From Clostridium sp. BJN0001 (GTDB lineage Bacteria; Bacillota; Clostridia; Clostridiales; Clostridiaceae): a stretch of 64,000 bases of DNA. The position numbers and the translations under genes were made by a program. Positions 42,652 to 51,277 of this stretch are shown here, piece by piece. The notes beneath the pieces are model-generated. The model did no database searches. It was not told where the DNA came from and was given only the letters and a program-made list of their open reading frames with translations. How positions within the stretch are numbered: the stretch's first letter is position 1; each line of letters begins with the position of its first letter. The DNA lies in assembly GCF_022869825.1 (NCBI RefSeq), contig NZ_CP094971.1, positions 2,624,792 to 2,688,791 on the forward strand, read 5' to 3'.

Positions 42652-43989
42652 TTATTCTTTATGTACAACATCCAAATTACCAAATTTACTGAATTGGCCC
42701 ATCCATGCAAGTTTTGCACTTCCGACTGGGCCATTTCTTTGTTTTGCTATTATGCACTCAGCTACATTCTTATCTTCAGTATCTGGATTATAATATTCAT
42801 CTCTATATAAAAACATAACAAGATCAGCATCCTGCTCTATTGATCCTGATTCTCTTAAATCTGAAAGCATAGGTCTATGATCAGCTCTCTGCTCTGGCGC
42901 TCTTGAAAGCTGAGAAAGTGCAATTACCGGACATTGCATCTCTTTTGCCAAAGCTTTTACCGATCTTGAAATTTCTGAAACTTCTTGCTGTCTATTATCA
43001 GTTTGAGTTCCTCCTGACATAAGCTGAAGATAATCAATTACTATAAGATCTATTCCGTATTCTAGCTTAAGTCTTCTACATTTTGAACGCATTTCCATAA
43101 TAGTCATTCCTGCTGTATCATCAATATAAATATGAGCATTAGAAAGTGGTCCTGTTGCTAATGCAATGTTCTCCCAGTCTTTATCTTCTAGATCACCAGT
43201 TCTAAGCTTAAGCATATCTACATTAGCTTCTGAACATAAAAGCTTATACGCAAGCTGTTCTTTTGACATTTCAAGAGAAAAGATAACTACACTCTTTTTT
43301 TCTTTAAGCGCAGCATGTTCTGCAATGTTAAGTGCAAATGTAGTTTTTCCCATAGAAGGTCTTGCTGCAATAAGAACCATATCTCCTTTTTGAAATCCTG
43401 ATGTTTTTGAATCTAAATCTGCAAAACCAGAACCAACTCCTGTAATCTGGCCTTTATTATTAAATAATTTTTCAATTTGTATAAAACCTCTTTCAAGAAC
43501 ATCGCTTAAAGGTTCAAAATCTTTTGAAGTTTTATTATCTGCAATATCAAAAATTTTCTTTTCAGCTTCATCTAAAACACCCTGCACAGTATCTTGCTTG
43601 TTATAGCTGTCTTCTATTATTTTCGTAGACGCTTTTATAAGTTTCCTAAGGACTGATTTTTCCTTAATTATCTTTATATGTGCATCTAAATTAGCTGTTG
43701 TAGCAATAGATGCACTTAATTCTGTAATATAAGTTATATTACCTGCTTTTTCAAGCATATTAGTGTTCTTAAGATATTCTATAAGAGTCAAAAGGTCTAC
43801 TGCTATATCTTTTTTAAACATCTCACATATAGCTCTAAAGATTATCTTATGACCATCTCTATAAAAATCTTCTTCTTCAAGTTCTTCAGTAGCTTTTCCA
43901 ATAGAATTTTTGTCTATTATCATGCTTCCTATTACAGACTGTTCTGCTTCAATACTCTGAGGCAGACTTCTCATCGCTGTCTCATCCAC
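42652..43989 (-). CDS. dnaB: replicative DNA helicase
   Basis: This 445-residue hexameric 5'-3' helicase unwinds DNA at the fork. It has the N-terminal helicase-interaction domain (RSLPQSIEAEQSVIGSMI) and the RecA-like C-terminal domain with Walker A IAARPSMGKTT (about 207-217), Walker B LIVIDYLQLMSGG, and SLEMSKEQLAYKLL. The start is GTG at 43989; an ATG nearby is out of frame, and GGAGG lies 9 nt before GTG. It is the terminal gene of the gdpP-rplI-lonC-dnaB block. It is probably loaded by the DnaD and DnaC-like proteins at 33563-35507. Confidence 0.96.
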   Translation of the reverse strand: MDETAMRSLPQSIEAEQSVIGSMIIDKNSIGKATEELEEEDFYRDGHKIIFRAICEMFKKDIAVDLLTLIEYLKNTNMLEKAGNITYITELSASIATTANLDAHIKIIKEKSVLRKLIKASTKIIEDSYNKQDTVQGVLDEAEKKIFDIADNKTSKDFEPLSDVLERGFIQIEKLFNNKGQITGVGSGFADLDSKTSGFQKGDMVLIAARPSMGKTTFALNIAEHAALKEKKSVVIFSLEMSKEQLAYKLLCSEANVDMLKLRTGDLEDKDWENIALATGPLSNAHIYIDDTAGMTIMEMRSKCRRLKLEYGIDLIVIDYLQLMSGGTQTDNRQQEVSEISRSVKALAKEMQCPVIALSQLSRAPEQRADHRPMLSDLRESGSIEQDADLVMFLYRDEYYNPDTEDKNVAECIIAKQRNGPVGSAKLAWMGQFSKFGNLDVVHKE

Positions 43990-44024
43990 GTGCTCATACC
44001 TCCAATTCTATTCAGATACACTTT

Positions 44025-45902
44025 TTAAAAAACATAATTTAAAATATCATTTATATTTTCTATAGTTTTTACTTCTATTCCAGTTAAATTTTTAGGAATT
44101 TCATTTTTATTTTCTTCTGGGACAAGAACTAATCTTATTCCCATTCTCTTAGCTCCATATATCTTTTCAAACACTCCACCTATAGGTTTTACATCTCCAT
44201 ATAAAGATACCTCTCCTGTAAGCGCAATATCCTGTCTTATAGGTTTATTTAAAAGTGCACTTATTATACATGTTGTTATTGCCGAACCTGCAGATGGACC
44301 ATCTATTTTTCCTCCACCTATTACATTAACATGTATATCATAGTCTTTTATATCTTTATCTGTTATATTTCTTATTACTGATGCAGCATTATATACTGAG
44401 TCTTTAGCCATTGAACCTGCAGTCTCATTAAATCTTACTGTTCCAGTTCCTTTTTTCTTAGCATGAAATACACATGCTTCTATTTCTATTGTAGAACCTA
44501 AAAATCCACTTACTCCAAGTCCATAAATATGTCCTACCTTTTTCTCATTTAAATCTTTTATTCTTTCAAAAGGAACATATCTTCCTATTGATATTACTTC
44601 ATTAAGATCTGACATTCCTATTGTAATTTTATCATCTAATTTTTTCTTAGAATATAATGAATATCCATAGGCATCTGTAAGAATATTTATTGCTTTTCTT
44701 CCTTCAAATGTATATGAACTTATTTTTTCTGCTACACCCTCTTCTAAATTAACATTTAGCTTACAGGCTGCATCTTTCACTATATTAACTATATCTTCAG
44801 ATGATAAAGGTTCAAAATATACTTCTGTACATCTTGATCTTAAAGCAGGATTTATTTCTGATGGACTTTTTGTTGTTGCTCCTATAAGAACAAAGTCTGC
44901 TGGTGCACCATTATCAAAAAGATATTTTATATATTTAGGAATACTTTCATCATCTGGATCATAATAAGAAGATGAAAATTCTACTCTTTTATCTTCTAAT
45001 ACTTTAAGAAGTTTATTCTGAAGCATTGTATCAAGTTCACCAATTTCATCTATAAAAAGAACTCCTCCATGAGCTTCAGTTACTAAACCTGTTTTAGGCT
45101 CTGGGATTCCTATTTCTGCTAAATCTCTCTTGCTTCCTTGATATATAGGATCATGTACTGAGCCTAAGAGAGGATTTGTAATTTCTCTTGGATCCCATCT
45201 TAAAGTTGTTCCATCTACTTCTACGAACTTTGAATTATCATCAAAAGGAGTAAATGAAAGTTTCTTTACTTCTTCAAGTGCAAGTCTTGCTGCAGTAGTT
45301 TTTCCAACACCTGGAGGTCCATATAAAATTATATGTTGTGGATATGGCGAAGAAAGTTTTGATAAAAGAGATTTAACTGCTCTCTTTTGTCCTATAATTT
45401 CGTCAAAATTAGATGGCCTTAAAAAGCTCATTATATTTTTACTAGTTATTTTTGAATCTAAATTTTCTAATGTTTTTAATTTTGTTTTTGTTCTCTTATT
45501 TTCAAATCCTTTTTGTTTGTTTATAATTGACATTCTGACATCATCGATATACTTTTCTTGCTTCTCAGCAACTGATCTTTCAACTTCTTCTTCGATTTTG
45601 TTTTGAATATATCTTCTTGCCAATAAATCAGATATTAGGCTTTCAGTTCTATCTATAACATCTGCTAATTCTTCTTTTTTAGGAACGGACTTTAAATCTC
45701 TTCCTTCTGCTAAAATGACATTAAGAGCAAAAATTCTTTTACATAAATCTTCTGATTGAATATATTTATCAAGTTTAAATCTTATTGTCCTAGCCTTAAA
45801 TGCACCCTTATCTAAAATATTTCTAGTAATAATATATAGTTGTTTTACCTGAGACTCAATTGATAAATTTTCTTCTATTATTTGCTTAGTGTCAAGTTCC
45901 AC
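44025..45902 (-). CDS. lonC: LonC-type ATP-dependent serine protease
   Basis: This 625-residue protein has a coiled-coil N-terminus (about 1-150) in place of the Lon substrate domain. An AAA module follows with Walker A LYGPPGVGKTTA (about 194-204) and Walker B GGVLFIDEIGELD. The Lon protease domain has the Ser537-Lys580 dyad (GPSAGSAITTC and GVFEKIYGAK), spaced 43 residues apart as in Lon. The gene between dnaB and rplI is the usual clostridial lonC position. It lies 12 bp from rplI. It degrades regulatory or damaged proteins in the cytosol. Confidence 0.9.
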   Translation of the reverse strand: MELDTKQIIEENLSIESQVKQLYIITRNILDKGAFKARTIRFKLDKYIQSEDLCKRIFALNVILAEGRDLKSVPKKEELADVIDRTESLISDLLARRYIQNKIEEEVERSVAEKQEKYIDDVRMSIINKQKGFENKRTKTKLKTLENLDSKITSKNIMSFLRPSNFDEIIGQKRAVKSLLSKLSSPYPQHIILYGPPGVGKTTAARLALEEVKKLSFTPFDDNSKFVEVDGTTLRWDPREITNPLLGSVHDPIYQGSKRDLAEIGIPEPKTGLVTEAHGGVLFIDEIGELDTMLQNKLLKVLEDKRVEFSSSYYDPDDESIPKYIKYLFDNGAPADFVLIGATTKSPSEINPALRSRCTEVYFEPLSSEDIVNIVKDAACKLNVNLEEGVAEKISSYTFEGRKAINILTDAYGYSLYSKKKLDDKITIGMSDLNEVISIGRYVPFERIKDLNEKKVGHIYGLGVSGFLGSTIEIEACVFHAKKKGTGTVRFNETAGSMAKDSVYNAASVIRNITDKDIKDYDIHVNVIGGGKIDGPSAGSAITTCIISALLNKPIRQDIALTGEVSLYGDVKPIGGVFEKIYGAKRMGIRLVLVPEENKNEIPKNLTGIEVKTIENINDILNYVF

Positions 45903-45914
45903 CTTAAAACCTCC

Positions 45915-46361
45915 TTAAGCCTGTTTGACTATATTTATTTTCATTTTTGTGCTTACTTCAGGATATAATTTGACTTCTATCTCATATTCGCCTTCAACTT
46001 TTATTGCATTCATTACAATTTTCTTTTTATCAACATCAACTTTATAATTTTTCTTAATTAATTCTGCAACATCCTTACTTGTTATTGCTCCAAATAACTT
46101 TCCATTTTCTCCAGTCTTAGCTTTAATTGTTACTGATTTTCCTTTAAGTTCTGCAGCTAATTTTTGAGCTTCTTCAAGTTCAGCAAGCTTCTGTTTTCTA
46201 TCATTTGCTATTTTGTTATTTAAAATATGTAAATTAGAATCAGTTGCTTCCTGTGCTAATTTCCTGGGAAATAAAAAGTTTCTTGCATATCCATCTGATG
46301 TATTTATTACTTCTCCTTTTTTACCTATCTTTTTAACGTCTTTTAATAAAATAACTTTCAT
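45915..46361 (-). CDS. rplI: 50S ribosomal protein L9
   Basis: This 148-residue protein binds domain V of 23S rRNA through its N-terminal domain ([37 protein letters not shown]). The long connecting helix ([20 protein letters not shown]) and the C-terminal domain ([20 protein letters not shown]) are standard. It starts 4 bp after the gdpP stop and is co-transcribed with it and lonC. Confidence 0.96.
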   Translation of the reverse strand: MKVILLKDVKKIGKKGEVINTSDGYARNFLFPRKLAQEATDSNLHILNNKIANDRKQKLAELEEAQKLAAELKGKSVTIKAKTGENGKLFGAITSKDVAELIKKNYKVDVDKKKIVMNAIKVEGEYEIEVKLYPEVSTKMKINIVKQA

Positions 46362-46365
46362 AATC

Positions 46366-48291
46366 TTATTCTCCTATCCTTAAACATTTATTTATTGCCT
46401 CATCAAGTTTTAATATTGCATCATCTATAGAAATATTACTCATCTTAGTTCCTGCAATATTCATATGACCTCCTCCGCCGAGTTCTTCTAATACTACCTG
46501 CACATTTATATCTCCAAGAGATCTTCCGCTTATAAGTACATTATCTGCTATTTCTCCAAGTACAAAGCTTACTTCTACTCCTGCAATATTAAGAAGTTCA
46601 TCAGCAGCCTTAGCTATAATTACATTATGCACATTTGCAGGTGCTACTGCAACAGCTACACCTTCTTTTATTCTTGCTGACTTAATTGTATCCGCAATTT
46701 CAGTATAATCTTCTATATTATCAGCAAACATCTTTTTTATTTCAAGTGGTTCTGCTCCATATGACTTTAAAAACGATGCAGCATCAAAAGTTCTCACTCC
46801 AGTTTTAAATGAGAATTTTTTAGTATCAATTATTATTCCTGCTAAAAGTCCTTCTGCTTCAAGTGGAGTAATAGCAGGTTTATCTACCATATACTGTATT
46901 ATCTCAGTAACCATTTCAGCTGTAGAGGATGCATATATCTCAATATATTTTAACATATTATTTTCTATAATATCAGGGCTACGCCTATGATGATCTATAA
47001 TTACTTTTCTATCAGCCATATTAACAAGCTGCATACTTTCAACATAACCTTTATTATGAACATCTAAAATTATAAGAAGAGTATCTCTATCAATATTACT
47101 CTCTGCTTCATCTACTGAAAGAAATGTATCATTATATTTTTCATCTTTATTTAACATATCAAGATAATATCTTATATCATTTGTTTCTTTTGGAAGCACT
47201 ATTTTGCATTTTTTACCTAGCTGTCTTATTACACTCATTAGCCCAACTGCTGAACCAAAGCAATCCATATCAGGATTTTTATGTCCCAATATAAATACTT
47301 GTCTGCTCTCATATATAAGTTCACTTAATGCTCTTGCAATAACTCTGGCTTTAACTTTTGTTCTTTTTTCTATCTCTTTTGAGTTACCACCAAAAATTTT
47401 TAAATCATCTTTAGATTTTACAATTGCTTGAGCTCCTCCTCTTCCAAGTGCAAGTTCTTTAGCTTTTTTAGCATTATTATAATTTGCCATAGGAGACATT
47501 CCAAGCCTACCCACACCTATACTAAGTGTTACACGCATAGTATTTCCTTTATTTATCTTAGAAATATCATCTATTATTTTAAATTTTTCACGTATCTCTT
47601 TTTCTATATATTTATCTTGAACTGACAATACATATCCAGAAGCATCATATTGCTGTATCATCGCTTTCATGCTTTCAGCATATGTTCTTATATATTTTCC
47701 TATTTCCGCTATAACAAGAGGTCTATTTCCTTCATCAGTCTTATTAAGAACTTCTGTAAGATTGTCAACTTCAATAAGCATAATACTCTCTTTTGTAGTT
47801 TCATAATCTATAAGCTTAGTAATATCATTAAATGATAAAATATAAAAAGATGTTTCATCGTTTGCTTTTACAGTTCTACTATATACATCATAAAGTTTAT
47901 CGCTTACATGAATTCTCTGATGATCATTCTTTTTATATCTTTCAATAAGAGATAAATCTAATTCACTTGCTATACTTAAAATATTCATTTCATTTTTTTG
48001 CTTTAATGATTCAAACATATTATTATTCCATATAATATCCCCAGATTTATTTATTAATACAATTGGATATATTACATTAAATAAATTTTCAGAAACAGCC
48101 TTATCAATTTGATTTATAAATTCATTCTGACTATTTTCCTTTTTATTATAATAATAGAGCTTGTTATAATTATCTATCAGAAATAATAAAAAAATAATAA
48201 TTCCTATCTCTTGATATTCAATAATATATAATACTATAGATGATACAAGTAGTATTATAGGTCTTACCATAGCTTTCAGCATAGATGTCAT
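46366..48291 (-). CDS. gdpP: c-di-AMP phosphodiesterase
   Basis: This 641-residue membrane protein breaks down cyclic di-AMP. It has two N-terminal transmembrane helices (about 10-45), a PAS-like region ([20 protein letters not shown]), and a degenerate GGDEF domain ([18 protein letters not shown]). The catalytic DHH/DHHA1 domain has [28 protein letters not shown] and [23 protein letters not shown] precedes the ATG. It is the first gene of the gdpP-rplI-lonC-dnaB unit, with the mazG-like gene just upstream. Confidence 0.93.
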   Translation of the reverse strand: MTSMLKAMVRPIILLVSSIVLYIIEYQEIGIIIFLLFLIDNYNKLYYYNKKENSQNEFINQIDKAVSENLFNVIYPIVLINKSGDIIWNNNMFESLKQKNEMNILSIASELDLSLIERYKKNDHQRIHVSDKLYDVYSRTVKANDETSFYILSFNDITKLIDYETTKESIMLIEVDNLTEVLNKTDEGNRPLVIAEIGKYIRTYAESMKAMIQQYDASGYVLSVQDKYIEKEIREKFKIIDDISKINKGNTMRVTLSIGVGRLGMSPMANYNNAKKAKELALGRGGAQAIVKSKDDLKIFGGNSKEIEKRTKVKARVIARALSELIYESRQVFILGHKNPDMDCFGSAVGLMSVIRQLGKKCKIVLPKETNDIRYYLDMLNKDEKYNDTFLSVDEAESNIDRDTLLIILDVHNKGYVESMQLVNMADRKVIIDHHRRSPDIIENNMLKYIEIYASSTAEMVTEIIQYMVDKPAITPLEAEGLLAGIIIDTKKFSFKTGVRTFDAASFLKSYGAEPLEIKKMFADNIEDYTEIADTIKSARIKEGVAVAVAPANVHNVIIAKAADELLNIAGVEVSFVLGEIADNVLISGRSLGDINVQVVLEELGGGGHMNIAGTKMSNISIDDAILKLDEAINKCLRIGE

Positions 48292-48311
48292 ATAATGACC
48301 TCCTATTTCTA

Positions 48312-48632
48312 TTAATCTGTTCTCTTATTTATATATTTTTTAAGACTGCTTAAACTTTTTCCTTCTTTTTCAATATAATCTTCAGATTTTATACCTAATG
48401 ACAACTTGTCATTAATTGTATCATCTATTTCTGCAAAAGAATATCCAAGTCTCTGAGCTAAAACATAGAGTATAATTATAGCACCAGCTATAGTATCTAT
48501 TATCGATTCACGTGCTACATTTCCACTTTTTGCGAGAAGCCTTAATAACTCACCTGCTGAACATACAAGCTGAGCTTTAAGCTTATCAATAATTTTTACG
48601 TTCGTTATTATGTTTATATTATTCTTCCTCAT
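48312..48632 (-). CDS. MazG-like family protein
   Basis: This 106-residue protein belongs to the all-alpha NTP-pyrophosphatase-like group. It has LKAQLVCSAGELLRLLAKSG and DTIAGAIIILYVLAQRLGYS, patterns of clostridial mazG-like proteins. The Glu-rich metal motif of active MazG is not clearly complete, so enzymatic activity is uncertain. The ATG at 48632 follows GAGGTGTG. It lies 20 bp upstream of gdpP, so it is likely part of that operon. Confidence 0.7.
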   Translation of the reverse strand: MRKNNINIITNVKIIDKLKAQLVCSAGELLRLLAKSGNVARESIIDTIAGAIIILYVLAQRLGYSFAEIDDTINDKLSLGIKSEDYIEKEGKSLSSLKKYINKRTD

Positions 48633-48733
48633 AATCACACCTCATACCACTAAAATACACTTTTACCCTGTATACTTATTTTAATTATTTTTAGAATGTA
48701 ATGCAACTGTTATTACATATAATTCCATATAAT

Positions 48734-48845
48734 AAAACTACTACAAAATACAATCATTTATATTCTGTAGTAGTTTTTTATATTTTATACCAATTAAATA
48801 AGAAAAAGACCGCTTAACATTAGTCCTTTGATAAACGATCTTTTT
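48734..48845 (-). terminator. tandem terminator hairpins after rpsR
   Basis: On the minus strand, AAAAAGATCGTTTA with TAAGCGGTCTTTTT (about 48803-48845) follows rpsR. A second palindrome, AAAACTACTACA/TGTAGTAGTTTT (48734-48777), lies closer to the mazG-like gene and can also stop plus-strand transcription. Confidence 0.75.
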
Positions 48846-48859
48846 ACTCAAATTACTTA

Positions 48860-49114
48860 CTATTCAGTTGTGAATGGTAATAAAGCTATATTTCTAGCTC
48901 TCTTAATTGCATCAGTTAATTCTCTCTGATGTTTTGCACATGTTCCAGAAATTCTTCTTGGAAGTATCTTTCCTCTTTCTGTAACATATTTTCTTAATTT
49001 ATTAATATCTTTATAATCTATAGATTCAGCCTTATCAACACAGAAAGCGCAAACCTTTTTTCTAGATCTTCTCATTCTGTTTCCTGGTCTTTTTCCGTTT
49101 TCTTCTCTAGACAT
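48860..49114 (-). CDS. rpsR: 30S ribosomal protein S18
   Basis: This 84-residue protein has the conserved core [20 protein letters not shown] followed by [20 protein letters not shown]. It pairs with S6 on the platform of the 30S subunit. Its operon with ssb and rpsF is typical. The N-terminal Cys ([13 protein letters not shown]) makes this the zinc-binding (C+) form. The gene ends 14 bp before the first terminator hairpin. Confidence 0.97.
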   Translation of the reverse strand: MSREENGKRPGNRMRRSRKKVCAFCVDKAESIDYKDINKLRKYVTERGKILPRRISGTCAKHQRELTDAIKRARNIALLPFTTE

Positions 49115-49140
49115 TTTTTATTCCTCCTTACCTCAAAATT

Positions 49141-49608
49141 TTAGAAAGGCATATCTCCATCATCAACAGGAGTCATGTCTTCTTCGAAATTGTCACCGCC
49201 AAATGGATCTTTTCCTTTATTTGGTGATGACGAATATCCGTTATTATCATTGTTGCTAAAACCATCTTGTGATGAATTACTATGTTTACTTCCTAAGAAT
49301 TCAATACCTGCATATGGATCAGCTACAACTTCTGTAACGTATCTCTTTGTTCCATCTTTAGCATCATAACTTCTAGTCTGTATCCTACCAGTAACTCCCA
49401 TTTGACTTCCTTTGCTCATGTAGTTTGCTACATTTTCAGCCTGTTTACCCCAGATAACTACTGGAATAAAATCAGCTTCTCGCTGATTAGTTTTAGAATT
49501 GTATCTATCAACGGCTAATGTTAAGGTTGTTACTGCTGCTCCTGTACCAGGAGTAAACTTAAGTTCTGGATCTTTTGTTAATCTTCCAATTAAAACTACC
49601 TTATTCAT
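49141..49608 (-). CDS. ssb: single-stranded DNA-binding protein
   Basis: This 155-residue protein has an OB fold in residues 1-105 (MNKVVLIGRLTKDPELKFTP, DFIPVVIWGKQAENVANYMS). A Ser/Asn-rich disordered linker leads to the conserved acidic tip EEDMTPVDDGDMPF. It binds ssDNA at the fork, and the tip recruits repair and replication enzymes. It lies between rpsF (13 bp upstream) and rpsR in the standard rpsF-ssb-rpsR operon. Confidence 0.96.
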   Translation of the reverse strand: MNKVVLIGRLTKDPELKFTPGTGAAVTTLTLAVDRYNSKTNQREADFIPVVIWGKQAENVANYMSKGSQMGVTGRIQTRSYDAKDGTKRYVTEVVADPYAGIEFLGSKHSNSSQDGFSNNDNNGYSSSPNKGKDPFGGDNFEEDMTPVDDGDMPF

Positions 49609-49621
49609 TTTTTACACCGTC

Positions 49622-49906
49622 CTATGCCTGTTTAACAATGATATGTCTTATAACACCATCTGTTATTCTGAATATTCTATCTAATTCTTTTGGTAATTCG
49701 GCATTTCCAGTAAATTCAATTAAAGTATAATGTCCTTCATTAAACTTCTTGATTTCATAAGCAAGCTTTCTCTTACCCCATGCATCAATGTTATCTACTG
49801 TTCCGCCACCATTTTCTATAACACCCTTAAATTTTTCAACGTTTGCTTTAACAGTTTCTTCGTCGAATGATGGGTTTAATATGAATATAGTTTCGTATTT
49901 TCTCAT
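49622..49906 (-). CDS. rpsF: 30S ribosomal protein S6
   Basis: This 94-residue protein opens MRKYETIFILNPSFDEETVK and contains DAWGKRKLAYEIKKFNEGHY, the RNA- and S18-binding surface. It is the first gene of the operon. The ATG at 49906 follows GAGGAGGTG; an in-frame upstream codon (MKL) would overlap that site. The leader at 49926-49956 carries a hairpin that looks like the S6:S18 autoregulatory site. Confidence 0.95.
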   Translation of the reverse strand: MRKYETIFILNPSFDEETVKANVEKFKGVIENGGGTVDNIDAWGKRKLAYEIKKFNEGHYTLIEFTGNAELPKELDRIFRITDGVIRHIIVKQA

Positions 49907-49925
49907 CAATTTCACCTCCTCCCCT

Positions 49926-49956
49926 CGGACTAACGGCTATGCTTTACATAGCAGGG
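49926..49956 (-). promoter_or_regulatory. rpsF leader hairpin, likely S6:S18 binding site
   Basis: On the minus strand, CTGCTATGTAAAGCATAGCC followed by GTTAGTCCG lies just before the rpsF ribosome site. The GCTATG/CATAGC stem with an adjacent CCG recalls the known S6-S18 mRNA motif, in which CCG is bound by the S6:S18 pair to shut off the operon. The match was judged by eye. Confidence 0.5.
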
Positions 49957-50012
49957 ATTACATTAAATCATTATATCATCACTTATATTTCAATGCAAGT
50001 ATTTGTTAAAAT

Positions 50013-50055
50013 AAAAAAATAGGGAATGTTTCACGTGAAACATTTCCTATTTTTC
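50013..50055 (-). terminator. DUF951 terminator containing a parS site
   Basis: AAAAATAGG-G-AATGTTTCAC and GTGAAACATT-T-CCTATTTTT form an almost perfect palindrome with a T-run on the minus strand. It overlaps the DUF951 stop codon (50047-50049). The centre is a perfect parS site, so one hairpin serves as both. Confidence 0.75.
50027..50042. promoter_or_regulatory. parS site 1
   Basis: TGTTTCACGTGAAACA is identical to the ParB/Spo0J parS consensus (TGTTNCACGTGAAACA). It lies about 5 kb from parAB and 14 kb from oriC, as expected for origin-proximal parS sites. Confidence 0.95.
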
Positions 50056-50250
50056 ATCTTTCTTATCTTTATCTATTATAGCTTTTGCATCTTTTTTAAA
50101 TTTTGCTCTTGGAATCATTACTATCCTACCACACTCAATACATTTTATTTTTATATCAGCACCGACCCTTATAATTTCAAATTTACTATTTCCACACGGA
50201 TGTTGTTTTTTCATTTGAACTATATCTCCAAGATTAAATTCATCAATCAT
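50047..50250 (-). CDS. DUF951 protein
   Basis: This 67-residue protein with the CNPC-like ribbon HPCGNSKFEIIRVGADIKIK followed by CIECGRIVMIPRAKF is the DUF951 family (about 65 residues, two Cys pairs, likely zinc). It is conserved near the origin of many Firmicutes and is of unknown function. It begins 2 bp after the mscS stop, so it is an operon partner. Its stop lies inside the terminator hairpin. Confidence 0.85.
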   Translation of the reverse strand: MIDEFNLGDIVQMKKQHPCGNSKFEIIRVGADIKIKCIECGRIVMIPRAKFKKDAKAIIDKDKKDEK

Positions 50251-50252
50251 TC

Positions 50253-51149
50253 TTATTCTCCTTTCTTTTCGTTATTTATAATCTGTACTTTATTATAAGG
50301 TATTTCAATTCCTTTTTCATCTAATTTCATTTTAATTCTTTTTCTAAGTTCCATTTCCATTGAAAGTCTCTTCATAGTAACACTTTTTCCAACAACTCTT
50401 ATAGTTACCCCAGATGCGCCAAGTGCTGCTACGCCTAAAACTTCAACAGGTTCTTTAATAAATTCTGAATATTCTTGTTGGAAAGTATCTGAAACTTCCT
50501 TTATAACTTCAATAGCATTATCAATATCCTCTTCATATGCTATATCAACATCTACTACAAATCTTACATGTTCCTTAGAATGATTTGTTATCTCTGAAAT
50601 ATTACCATTCGGAATCAAATGTAGATCTCCATTAAAATCCAAAATTACTGTTGTTCTTATTCCTATGCTTTTAACTATTCCACTATAATTAGTAATTGTA
50701 ATATAATCTCCAACTCCAAACTGATTTTCAAATATTATAAAAAATCCATTTATAATATCTTTTATAAGATTTTGTGCTCCAAAACCTAAAGCTACTCCTC
50801 CAATACTTGCAAAAGTAAGCGATATGTTTCCAAAAAAATGTGCAATAATAATTGTAATTCCTATAAAATAAACAGAATATTTTAAAATACTTTTTAACAT
50901 TTCACCAATAGTTTTGGCTTTTTGAGCATTAAGTGATAACATTGCATCACTTTTTACTTGTTTATTTACAAATTCTTTTATTGTTTTATTTCCTATTTTT
51001 ATAACTAAAAACATTACTATTAAAACTACTGCTATAAATATAACGCCATAAATTATACTGTTAATGACATATTCCATTTCTTTAAGTGATATTATATTTC
51101 CTCCAAAATTTAATTCTTCAGGTAATACAATAAGTAAAAAGTTTCTCAT
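50253..51149 (-). CDS. mscS: small-conductance mechanosensitive channel
   Basis: This protein of about 298 residues has three N-terminal transmembrane helices (the last forms the pore). The family core is SLTFASIGGVALGFGAQNLI then KDIINGFFIIFENQFGVGDY, followed by a beta domain and a cytosolic vestibule. It releases solutes on osmotic down-shock. The ATG at 51149 follows GGAGGTG and is preferred over an upstream in-frame codon. DUF951 follows immediately. The IS at 51278 begins about 130 bp upstream, so this gene's promoter may be affected. Confidence 0.92.
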   Translation of the reverse strand: MRNFLLIVLPEELNFGGNIISLKEMEYVINSIIYGVIFIAVVLIVMFLVIKIGNKTIKEFVNKQVKSDAMLSLNAQKAKTIGEMLKSILKYSVYFIGITIIIAHFFGNISLTFASIGGVALGFGAQNLIKDIINGFFIIFENQFGVGDYITITNYSGIVKSIGIRTTVILDFNGDLHLIPNGNISEITNHSKEHVRFVVDVDIAYEEDIDNAIEVIKEVSDTFQQEYSEFIKEPVEVLGVAALGASGVTIRVVGKSVTMKRLSMEMELRKRIKMKLDEKGIEIPYNKVQIINNEKKGE

Positions 51150-51277
51150 AAACACCTCCAAATAATCTTATGTTCACTAATTAATTATATATAAAATATT
51201 AAAATTGTAAATTCCAAATTTAAATTTATTTTTACTGAAATTTAATACATTTTATCATATAATTAATACTATAGATT

